Source: JBGQDM01 sp041495845 (GTDB taxonomy: Bacteria > Acidobacteriota > Terriglobia > Terriglobales > Acidobacteriaceae). Taken from it: DNA of 51,404 nucleotides. Position numbers and translations under genes: made by a program. Location of the stretch: positions 1 to 51,404 of the forward strand of contig JBGQDM010000008.1 of assembly GCA_041495845.1 (NCBI GenBank), given 5' to 3'. The notes beneath the pieces are model-generated. The model saw only the letters and a list, made by a program, of their open reading frames with translations. It had not been told where the DNA came from and did no database searches. Positions 44,651 through 51,019 of the stretch are shown piece by piece; position 1 is the stretch's first letter, and every line of letters begins with the position of its first letter.

Positions 44651-45106
44651 TTAGTTGCTGGAAAACTCCACCTTTGCTTCCGCTTCCGTCGGTGCGCCGT
44701 TGCAGCGCGCCGGACGATACCGCCAAGCCTTCACCGCGTCCAGCACTTCCCGCCCCGCATCGTCGTCCGCCACGCCGGCCAGAATCAGTGGGCTGTAGAC
44801 ATGTCCATCCGTCCCCACCACAAAACTGATCGTAATCTTCAAGTCGCCGCCGCGCTCCAGAATCGGATCGGGTGTCGCCAACGCCACCGGTTCGGCCAGC
44901 GCCGCGCATTGCAGCCGGGCCGTGCTGCGCGCCATACCCTGAAAGCGCGCATTGTGCGCCAGCGGCTTCCACAGTGTCTCTGCTGTTTTCTCCAGATCGC
45001 GCTTCCCCACGCTTTGCACGCGTAACCCGTTCGGCCAACTGCTGGCTCCCAGCTGCGCGGCAAAACACAACACTCCCAACAGCAGAAACCCGCAGCGCCT
45101 GGTCAC
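44651..45106 (-). CDS. exported small TonB C-terminal-like protein
   Basis: The start is GTG 45106, set by a strong GGAGG 6 bp upstream. It directly precedes a signal peptide (TRRCGFLLLGVLCFAAQLGASS). The 151-residue product lacks a membrane anchor for energy coupling and a Pro-rich linker. Its C-terminal half resembles a TonB-C fold (GGDLKITISFVVGTDGHVYSPLILAG, AVKAWRYRPARCNGAP). It has a cysteine in each of LQCAAL and ARCNGA that could pair. The role is unknown; the fold is used in this phylum by many proteins not tied to receptors. It is the first gene of a two-gene unit with the zinc-ribbon protein. Confidence 0.82.
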   Translation of the reverse strand: MTRRCGFLLLGVLCFAAQLGASSWPNGLRVQSVGKRDLEKTAETLWKPLAHNARFQGMARSTARLQCAALAEPVALATPDPILERGGDLKITISFVVGTDGHVYSPLILAGVADDDAGREVLDAVKAWRYRPARCNGAPTEAEAKVEFSSN

Positions 45107-45371
45107 GTGCTCGCCTCCAAAGAACTCAGCTGTACCCTGTACCTGCACGCCCCCATCCAGGGGTGCTCCTTGTATCTCTATGACACCACAGGCTTTGTTC
45201 GCGTGTCGCCGCCCTCTCCCTCGCCCGGATGAAAGGCCTTGCACTTCTCCCGCAATTCCTCGCCTCGCGGCCACTGGAATTCGTGACCGCCGCCCTTGAC
45301 TCCCGGCCAGTCCCCGGGTGAGGATGTGCGCGGAATGATAGCGGCCTTTGGCCGTCCGCAGGAGCCAATCA

Positions 45372-46043
45372 ATGTTTGAAGAGGAACTTGAACTTGAAAA
45401 GCAGGAATCATCGGTCCTTCCGTTGGTGCTCATCGTCGTACTGATCGCCGCCGTCGTGGGCGCTGCCGGGTACTACTATGTGGACTCGCGGCGCGTGCTC
45501 ACCACCGCCGACGCCACCCGAATCGCCACCGATGCTCTGCACGCCCAGGGCCCCGCTACTGTTCGCTTCCGCACCGGACTCGTCACCACCAGCTCCGATG
45601 AGCAGCCCAAGACGTTTCAGTACCGCCTGCTCGAGAAAGCCGGCGTGCTCAAGATTGGAAAAGACCACAACTACAAAACGCCGGTTGCGCTAACCGCGGA
45701 AGGAGAAAAGCTCCTGGCCGCCATTCCCGGTGTGCAGAAGAGAACGGAGAAAAACAACAACATCACCTACACCGTACCCCTGGCCGAAAGAAAGCTGGTC
45801 AGCATTGTCGCCATCAAGATGATCACACCCACCAATGCCGTTTTCGAGTTCATCTGGAAATGGGAGCCCAACCCGATGGGAGACTATTTCGATGCCGCCG
45901 CACCGCTGGTCAAGAGTTTCAACAGCTACGAACGCAGCACGCTGATTGACAAGTACGGCGCCAACTTTTACCACGGAGAACCATCAAAGGGCGCTATGCG
46001 CGCCACGCGCAGCGAAAAGACCTGGGCCAAAGCTACGGAGTAG
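45372..46043 (+). CDS. membrane-anchored protein of unknown function
   Basis: From ATG 45372 (GGAG 7 bp upstream) this is 223 residues. An acidic N-terminus (MFEEELELEKQESS) precedes one membrane helix (about 17-36). A soluble periplasmic part follows, with TTADATRIATDALHAQGPATVRFRT, IPGVQKRTEKNNNITYTVPLAERK and FEFIWKWEPNPMGDYFDAA. I do not recognise a domain; the alternating strands suggest an alpha/beta fold. It is divergent from the TonB-C-like gene with a 265-bp spacer, in which I see no clear motif. Its end is basic (RATRSEKTWAKATE). Confidence 0.82.
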   Translation: MFEEELELEKQESSVLPLVLIVVLIAAVVGAAGYYYVDSRRVLTTADATRIATDALHAQGPATVRFRTGLVTTSSDEQPKTFQYRLLEKAGVLKIGKDHNYKTPVALTAEGEKLLAAIPGVQKRTEKNNNITYTVPLAERKLVSIVAIKMITPTNAVFEFIWKWEPNPMGDYFDAAAPLVKSFNSYERSTLIDKYGANFYHGEPSKGAMRATRSEKTWAKATE

Positions 46044-46138
46044 CAACAGCCTGTGGGGTAGGTGTGTGGGGCGGGCGCCCTCGCCCGCCAGGTCTAGATG
46101 GCACTTCTGGCGACGACCGCCTTTTTGCGTCAGCCTTT

Positions 46139-46177
46139 CTCTTGCGTTCTCCGCAGCCTCTCTCTGCGCGCTCAGCA
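46139..46177 (+). repeat. CTCYGCG block, degenerate, 9-13-9 spacing
   Basis: Units CTCTTGCG (46139-46146), CTCCGCA (46149), CTCTGCG (46162) and CTCAGCA (46171) keep the 9-13-9 register, measured from unit ends. TTCTAAGATTTTCGC follows. Confidence 0.75.
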
Positions 46178-46181
46178 TTCT

Positions 46182-46275
46182 AAGATTTTCGCTCACCCAA
46201 AATCCGTGCGAATCCGTAGACTCCGTGGCCCATAGCCTTCGTGCACCTTTGTGCCCTTAGTGGTTAAGGCCTTTC
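46182..46275 (+). repeat. 94-bp repeat with phased GTG trinucleotides, copy 1
   Basis: From AAGATTTTCGCTC to TTAAGGCCTTTC. GTG or GTA occur at 46206, 46216, 46225, 46241, 46251 and 46260, i.e. spaced 10, 9, 16, 10, 9. It differs from copy 2 (46317-46410) at two positions. Confidence 0.88.
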
Positions 46276-46312
46276 TCTGCGTCCTCTGCGGACTTTCTCC
46301 GCGATCTCTGCG
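46275..46312 (+). repeat. CTCYGCG block, 9-13-9 spacing
   Basis: CTCTGCG 46275, CTCTGCG 46284, CTCCGCG 46297 and CTCTGCG 46306, followed by TTCCAAGATTTTCGC. It sits between the two 94-bp copies. Confidence 0.88.
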
Positions 46313-46316
46313 TTCC

Positions 46317-46410
46317 AAGATTTTCGCCCACCCAAGATCCGTGCGAATCCGTAGACTCCGTGGCCCATAGCCTTCGTGCACCTTTGTGCCCTTAGTGGTT
46401 AAGGCCTTTC
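46317..46410 (+). repeat. 94-bp repeat with phased GTG trinucleotides, copy 2
   Basis: It lies exactly 135 bp downstream of copy 1, with two substitutions (GCTCACCCAAA against GCCCACCCAAG). The same GTG/GTA spacing is kept. Confidence 0.88.
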
Positions 46411-46447
46411 GATGCGTTCTCTGCGACCTTTCTCTGCGCTCTCTGCG
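46410..46447 (+). repeat. CTCYGCG block, 9-13-9 spacing
   Basis: CGATGCG (46410, decayed unit), CTCTGCG 46419, CTCTGCG 46432 and CTCTGCG 46441, followed by TTTGAGCTTTTTCCC, a diverged tag. Confidence 0.85.
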
Positions 46448-46462
46448 TTTGAGCTTTTTCCC

Positions 46463-47560
46463 TCACCGCTCAAATAAGTAATGTGACACCATCCACTCTT
46501 CGCCGCCGGCGTATCCCCACAGCTCCGCGCAGGCCATGAAGAATACCCGCCACCTCACCCACCAGCGCACTGCTTCCACCCGCCGCTGCTCGCCCGCAAG
46601 CCCCTGTCCATACGTCTCCGCCAACAGCTCCAGCACTTCGTCCCGATTCGCATCCATCTTCCGCAGCCACGCTTCTGAAGTCTTTTGATAGTGCGTCCCA
46701 TTCACGCGCCAGTGTTCCCGCAGCCGCAAATCTCGCTGGAAGTAAAGCAGCAGGTGATCGCTCGGCATGACCCCGCCGGTAAAGAAATATTGCGCCATCC
46801 AGTCGCTGGCGTCGCTGGCATCGTAGGGATAAGCAAAACGCGCATGGGTAAAGATGTGGACAAACAGCGTTGCCCCCGCTTGCATCCACGACGCAATCCG
46901 CCCCATCAGGACTTCATAATTCCGCATGTGCTCAAACATCTCGACTGAGACCACGCGGTCAAACTTCCCCGGCGCCTCAAACCGGTTCATGTCGCAGGTC
47001 ACACTCTCCAGGTTCCGCAGCCCGCGTGCTCGCACCTCGCCGTCGATGAATTCCTTCTGCGTGCGAGAATTCGACACCGCCACAATGGTGCTGCGAGGAA
47101 ACCGTTCCGCCATGTAGAGCGACAACGATCCCCACCCGCAACCCAATTCCAAGACGCGCTCCCCATCCCGTATCCGCGCCCGCTCCACCGTCAGCGCCAG
47201 CATGCGTTCTTCCGCGGCATCCAGCTGGGTCACACCTTCGGAAAACAGCGCGCTGCTGTACTTCCGCCGCTTCCCCAGCACCAACTCGAAGAAGCGGGTA
47301 GGCACTTCGTAATGCTGCTCATTCGCCGCAGCGGTTTCAATCGCGATCGGACTCGCCTTCAGCCGCGCCACAAACTCCATGAACCGCGCCTGCTGCGCCT
47401 CGACGCCGCCACGGCCTTCTTCTCGTAAGCGCTGCGCCAGCATGCGACGGATGGCAAAGCGAACCACCCAGTCCGGCACCAGGTTGCGTTCCAGCAACAC
47501 TCGCGGTCCCGCCACCAGGCCCGCCAGAATTCTGCGATCCAGCGATGCCGCGGTGCTCAT
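46463..47560 (-). CDS. cyclopropane-fatty-acyl-phospholipid synthase family methyltransferase
   Basis: From ATG 47560 this is 365 residues. EQHYEVPTRFFELVLGKRRKYSSALF is the usual opening of Cfa-type enzymes (seen in parts: HYEVPTRFFELVLG, YSSALF). The SAM-binding motif I is VLELGCGWGSLSLYMAERFP (136-155), followed by VAVSNSRTQKEFI and VVSVEMFEHMRNYE. Such enzymes add a methylene or methyl group across a double bond of phospholipid acyl chains. It lacks part of the N-terminal domain of E. coli Cfa, like the shorter subfamily. It overlaps the DUF1295 gene by 4 bp, a pairing common in other bacteria. It is probably part of a lipid-modification operon. Confidence 0.92.
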   Translation of the reverse strand: MSTAASLDRRILAGLVAGPRVLLERNLVPDWVVRFAIRRMLAQRLREEGRGGVEAQQARFMEFVARLKASPIAIETAAANEQHYEVPTRFFELVLGKRRKYSSALFSEGVTQLDAAEERMLALTVERARIRDGERVLELGCGWGSLSLYMAERFPRSTIVAVSNSRTQKEFIDGEVRARGLRNLESVTCDMNRFEAPGKFDRVVSVEMFEHMRNYEVLMGRIASWMQAGATLFVHIFTHARFAYPYDASDASDWMAQYFFTGGVMPSDHLLLYFQRDLRLREHWRVNGTHYQKTSEAWLRKMDANRDEVLELLAETYGQGLAGEQRRVEAVRWWVRWRVFFMACAELWGYAGGEEWMVSHYLFER

Positions 47561-48357
47561 GCCGCGCTCCCCGCCGTCTTTTTGAACCAAGGCACAAACG
47601 CGCTGGTGGTGGCCTGATAGCGCCGGTACAAGTCTCCTTTGCTGCGCAGCGACTGCGCCTCCGTCGCCGGAATCCCCGTCACTTTGAAGAGGAAATACAG
47701 CATCAGTAGCGGGCACACGATGGCCAACCAACCCCAGGGCGAGGCCAGCGCAAACATCGCCCACGCCACCCAGACCAGCCATTCAAAGAAATAGTTGGGA
47801 TGCCGCGAATAGTTCCACAGTCCCGACTGGCACACTTTCCCGTGGTTCGCCGCGTCGCGTTTGAACGCCGTCAACTGCGCATCGGCGACTGCTTCCCCGC
47901 CAATCGCCACCGCCCACAAAGCCACACCCACATACTCCAGCCAGTGCAACTGCGTGTTTGGGTTCAGCGCCGCCAACAGAAATGGCAATGAAAGTACAAC
48001 CTCCAACACCGCCTGAAACTCAAAGAACGCGAGAAACTTCAGAGCGATGTTGCCGCCCCACTCCCGGCGCATGTACTGGTAACGCCCCTCTTCCGGCTGC
48101 CCCCAGATCCGCCGCAGTAGGTGCCAAGTCAGCCGCAGGCCCCACACCGCCGCCATGCCCGCCGCCAGCCATTTGCGCCTGTCGTGCCCTGGCCCCAGCA
48201 CCGCGTAGGTCAGCGCAATCAGTGTCAGCCCCAGCGACCAGCCCGGATCCACCACACTCGCATTCTTCAGCGCCAGATGCAGCAGCCAGAGCAAGAACAT
48301 CATGGTGACCACGATGACCGCCACGGGGACGAGAAGATGGATCGCCTGATTCAGCAA
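47557..48357 (-). CDS. DUF1295 membrane protein (steroid 5-alpha-reductase-like)
   Basis: This 266-residue protein with 6-7 membrane segments starts at TTG 48357, with GAGGA 7 bp upstream. The C-terminal half has the family motif SGLWNYSRHPNYFFEWLVWVAWA, with the NADPH-binding pattern of 5-alpha-reductase and isoprenylcysteine methyltransferase-like proteins. GWSLGL and VWGLRLTWHLLRRI lie in the N-terminal half. DUF1295 is predicted to reduce a double bond in a lipid substrate. The 4-bp overlap with the Cfa-type methyltransferase gene suggests that the two act in sequence. The substrate is unknown. Confidence 0.92.
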   Translation of the reverse strand: MLNQAIHLLVPVAVIVVTMMFLLWLLHLALKNASVVDPGWSLGLTLIALTYAVLGPGHDRRKWLAAGMAAVWGLRLTWHLLRRIWGQPEEGRYQYMRREWGGNIALKFLAFFEFQAVLEVVLSLPFLLAALNPNTQLHWLEYVGVALWAVAIGGEAVADAQLTAFKRDAANHGKVCQSGLWNYSRHPNYFFEWLVWVAWAMFALASPWGWLAIVCPLLMLYFLFKVTGIPATEAQSLRSKGDLYRRYQATTSAFVPWFKKTAGSAA

Positions 48358-48771
48358 GGAATGTTCCTCAAAGAAACGCCTGGAAATGGTCTCACAAAGA
48401 ATGCTTGAAAGGGCGCGCCTTTTAGTGTGTGCGCGAGAACTACTCTCTCATTGGATGTGGTGGGAAGAGAACTGCGGAAATCAGCCCCGGAGGGGCGTCT
48501 GCCAATAGCCCGGCGCTTCAGCGCCGGGAAAAGTCGGAACACCGAGCAAGTCCCGGAGGGACGGCTGAAGTTATCACGCACACACTTTAGCCCCCTGAGA
48601 GTCGGACCCAGCCAGAGCATCAGCCGCGGAAATCAGCCCCGGAGGGGCGGCTGACAATAGCCCGGCGTTTCAGCGCCGGGAAAAGTCGGAACACCGAGCA
48701 AGTCCCGGAGGGACGGCTGAAGTTATCACGCACACACTTTAGCCCCCTGAGGGTCGGACTCAGCCAGAGCA
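48358..48771. other. 414-bp gene-free region, mostly a tandem palindromic repeat
   Basis: The first ~115 bp next to the DUF1295 start contain no recognised motif. The rest is the two-copy 152-bp repeat listed separately. Confidence 0.75.
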
Positions 48772-48777
48772 TCAGCC
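48474..48777. repeat. tandem pair of 152-bp palindromic repeat units
   Basis: Copy 1 is 48474-48625 and copy 2 is 48626-48777; by eye they differ at five positions. Each holds three hairpins. In copy 1 they are GCCCC/GGGGC with loop GGA (48484-48496), CCCGGCGC/GCGCCGGG with loop TTCA (48509-48528), and GTCCC/GGGAC with loop GGA (48550-48562). In copy 2 one C-to-T change in the middle stem keeps pairing as G-U. The end of copy 2 supplies the stop codon of the DUF2062 gene. Confidence 0.92.
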
Positions 48778-49281
48778 TTCGAGCACCGGTGTGCTGGCCG
48801 GTCGCAACGCCGCTGCAGCCCGCCGCAACACTCGCGCCAGCACGAAGTAAAGCGCCACCGCCAGCGGCGGCACAATCAGAAACCACGCCCCCACCGCCTG
48901 CAGACCCAGCAGCCACAGCAGATGAAAGGCCTTGCCCGCATCCGCACGGAATAACGCCAGCATCTGCTCCAGCGACAGGACGATAGGGTTATGGCCGAAT
49001 AGGCGCGCCCCCAGGCGCATGAAAGGCACCACAAACGCCAACTGCAGGGGATAGACCAGATAGTTCACCAACTGGATGGCGGGCAGATTCAGCCGGAACA
49101 CCACCGCCGCCACCGCGCACAACAGCGTCGTCGATCCCAGCACCGGAAAGATTCCCAGCATCACCCCGAACGCCAGGCTCAGCGCCACCTTCTCCGGCGT
49201 GATCCCCTGCACCAGCAGGGCAATCACCGGACGCACCAACCTTCGCTGCAACCAACTCTTCACGCTGTCTCCCTGCGCCAT
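48772..49281 (-). CDS. DUF2062 membrane protein
   Basis: From ATG 49281 this is 169 residues. The family pattern is present: an amphipathic start (SWLQRRLVRPVIALLVQGITPEKVALSLAFGVMLGIFPVLGSTTLL, seen in parts: GITPEKVALSLAFGVMLGIFP), then NLPAIQLVNYLVYPLQLAFVVPFMRLGARLF and a final membrane pair. DUF2062 is a small inner-membrane family without a proven function, often beside glycosyltransferase or lipid genes. The stop codon is part of the palindromic repeat that abuts it. The start overlaps the DUF1475 stop by 22 bp, so the genes are coupled. Confidence 0.9.
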   Translation of the reverse strand: MAQGDSVKSWLQRRLVRPVIALLVQGITPEKVALSLAFGVMLGIFPVLGSTTLLCAVAAVVFRLNLPAIQLVNYLVYPLQLAFVVPFMRLGARLFGHNPIVLSLEQMLALFRADAGKAFHLLWLLGLQAVGAWFLIVPPLAVALYFVLARVLRRAAAALRPASTPVLEG

Positions 49282-49601
49282 AGATTCGCCAGCGGCTCTC
49301 CCGGTTGCAAGCGGAAAAGCTGCAGCAGCATATATCCTGACATGGCAATGTTCCCCAACAACATGATCAACACAAACCACAGCAGCTTCGCCGACAGCGC
49401 CCGTTCCTTAAAACACAGCCACACAAAAAACGTAGTAAAGCCGAAATAGGCGTCAAATACCGTCGCCACCGCCCAAGGGCTGTTCGCCCAACTGAACTCG
49501 TCGACTGCCTGCCAGATGGGCTTGTGCAGACTGACCCACGAAGTCATGCCCACCATCCACACAAAAATCGCGATAAATAGCAGCTTCAGACCCAGTCTCA
49601 C
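49260..49601 (-). CDS. DUF1475-like membrane protein
   Basis: The start is GTG 49601, set by GGAGG 7 bp upstream. The product has 113 residues with three predicted membrane segments. Family-like stretches are SWVSLHKPIWQAV, WAVATVFDAYFGFTTFFVWLCFKER and LLWFVLIMLLGNIAMSGYMLLQLF, which I recall from DUF1475. Its biochemical role is unknown. An upstream in-frame start at 49706 would read through repeat sequence and is rejected. It is the first gene of the four-gene minus-strand lipid locus if the repeat does not break transcription. Confidence 0.82.
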   Translation of the reverse strand: MRLGLKLLFIAIFVWMVGMTSWVSLHKPIWQAVDEFSWANSPWAVATVFDAYFGFTTFFVWLCFKERALSAKLLWFVLIMLLGNIAMSGYMLLQLFRLQPGEPLANLWRRETA

Positions 49602-50191
49602 AGTTCGCCTCCCTTCAGGACAATCCTGATCAAGTTGTACCCCCGATCGAGCCTTGCCGTGATCAAGTCCGTTCCCCCGTCGTGCCTTGAAGGGGCTCGG
49701 CTTCACATTCCACGGAAAAACTCACGAACGCAGGCAGCACCGTGGAAGAGCGGTCCTTCAGGGCCGCGTAAGCGGAGCCCCGGAGGGGCGTTTGCCAATA
49801 GCCCGGCGCTTCAGCGCCGGGGGAAGAGTGGCAGCAGCGAGCCAGTCCCGGAGGGACGGCTGAAGTTATCGTGCGCAGCCTGCAGCCCCTGTCTACCCGA
49901 ATCCGTCTCCCGTAGCCCCTTGCTCTCTCATCAATGTCGCTCTCCCCCGTTGTACTTTGAAGGGGCTCGGCTTCAGCCGTGCCGTCACAGCCGCATCAAA
50001 TCCGGGCTTCAGCCCCTGAGGGAATTCCCCCTTAGCCTACGCATCCTGGGCCCTTCACAGATTCACCTTCGCGTTTTTGCTGGCCCTCCCCGCCATATCC
50101 GCCTGTACAATGAACACCATCCCAAAATCCACCTGCGCGTCCGCTGCGTACTGTACTACGAAGGGGTTCGCCGCAGGAGATCGGAAATCGC
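49602..50191. other. 590-bp gene-free region with palindromic repeats, between divergent genes
   Basis: It holds a third copy of the three-hairpin repeat (49776-49870) and two copies of GAAGGGGCTCGGCTTCA (49689-49705 and 49959-49975). Several GGGCTTCAGCCCC-like palindromes also occur. Promoters for the DUF1475 and desaturase genes should lie here but are not clear. Confidence 0.75.
49776..49870. repeat. three-hairpin palindromic repeat, third copy
   Basis: GCCCC/GGGGC (49777-49789), CCCGGCGC/GCGCCGGG with loop TTCA (49802-49821) and GTCCC/GGGAC (49845-49857) have the same order and loops as at 48474. Sequence between the second and third hairpins has diverged, and the copy ends after GAAGTTATC. 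Confidence 0.88.
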
Positions 50192-51019
50192 GTGGAAGAA
50201 ACTAATTCGTTCTCATATCGCACCGGTTCGGTACTCCTGTTCGCCACCATGCATCTCTCCGCCCTGGCGGTGTTTTTTGTGCATTTCCGCTGGACCTGGT
50301 TGGCGGCCGGCATCGCGCTTTACCTGGTCCGGATGTTCGGCGTCACCGCCGGCTATCATCGCTATTTCAGCCACCGTTCCTATAAGCTGGCGCGTTTTTG
50401 GCAATTCTGCATCGCGTTTCTCGCCGAGACTTCCGCCCAGAAGGGCATTCTCTGGTGGGCGGCGCATCACCGCGAACATCACCAGTTCTCCGACAGCGAG
50501 AACGACGTTCACTCCCCCATGCGGAACGGCTTCTGGTGGGCCCATGTCGGTTGGATCATCTCCGACAAGTATGACGATTACGATCCCAACATGATCCGCG
50601 ATTTCGGCAAATTTCCCGAACTGCGCTGGCTGGATAAGTATCACCTGCTGCCGCCCATTCTTCTCGGTGCGGCCATTTTCGCTATAGGCGGTGTCACCGG
50701 CCTCATCTGGGGGTTTGTGGTTTCCACCGTGCTGCTCTACCACGGCACGTTTTGCATCAACTCACTCGCCCACGTTTGGGGCAGCCGCCGCTTTGATACC
50801 GGCGACACCAGCCGCAACAATTTCATCCTGGCCCTGATTACCTTGGGTGAGGGCTGGCACAACAACCACCACAAATTCATGTACGCCTGCCGCCAAGGTC
50901 TGCGCTGGTGGGAGATCGACATCACCTTCTATGCGCTCAAGGTCTTGAGTTGGGTGCGGATTGTGCGCGATCTCCGCGGCGTGCGCTTGACGGAACTGGC
51001 GGAAGCAACCGCCGGATGA
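50192..51019 (+). CDS. acyl-CoA/acyl-lipid desaturase (delta-9 type)
   Basis: This 275-residue integral membrane di-iron enzyme starts at GTG 50192 (AGGAG 13 bp upstream). All three histidine boxes are present: H56RYFSH61, H92HREHH97 and H223NNHH227, with extra membrane segments between. FFVHFRWTWLAAG and GVTAGYHRYFSHRSYK follow the SCD1/DesA3 style. It would introduce a double bond into a long-chain acyl group, creating the substrate for a Cfa-type methyltransferase such as the one encoded at 46463-47560. The next gene begins inside its stop codon (ATGA). Confidence 0.93.
   Translation: MEETNSFSYRTGSVLLFATMHLSALAVFFVHFRWTWLAAGIALYLVRMFGVTAGYHRYFSHRSYKLARFWQFCIAFLAETSAQKGILWWAAHHREHHQFSDSENDVHSPMRNGFWWAHVGWIISDKYDDYDPNMIRDFGKFPELRWLDKYHLLPPILLGAAIFAIGGVTGLIWGFVVSTVLLYHGTFCINSLAHVWGSRRFDTGDTSRNNFILALITLGEGWHNNHHKFMYACRQGLRWWEIDITFYALKVLSWVRIVRDLRGVRLTELAEATAG

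Larger units (their letters stand above)
46044..46462. other. 419-bp gene-free region filled by intergenic repeats
   Basis: It holds three CTCYGCG blocks separated by two nearly identical 94-bp units, described in separate entries. No coding potential is seen. The first ~75 bp contain GGGCGGGCGCCCTCGCCCGCC, a short GC-rich inverted repeat (given as GGGCGGGC with GCCCGCC). Confidence 0.8.

Noticed and set aside
44640..45068. N-terminal extension of the zinc-ribbon gene by 143 codons
   Set aside because: The extension runs out of frame through the TonB-C-like gene, is low-complexity Gly/Arg/Ser, and ATG 44639 gives a natural start 11 bp after that gene.
45107..45433. N-terminal extension of the TonB-C-like gene, including a serine run
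   Set aside because: It crosses the divergent gene start and would place the signal peptide inside the protein. GTG 45106 has a strong GGAGG site.
48474..48777. CRISPR array
   Set aside because: There are only two long units in direct contact, without spacers, and no cas genes in the window.
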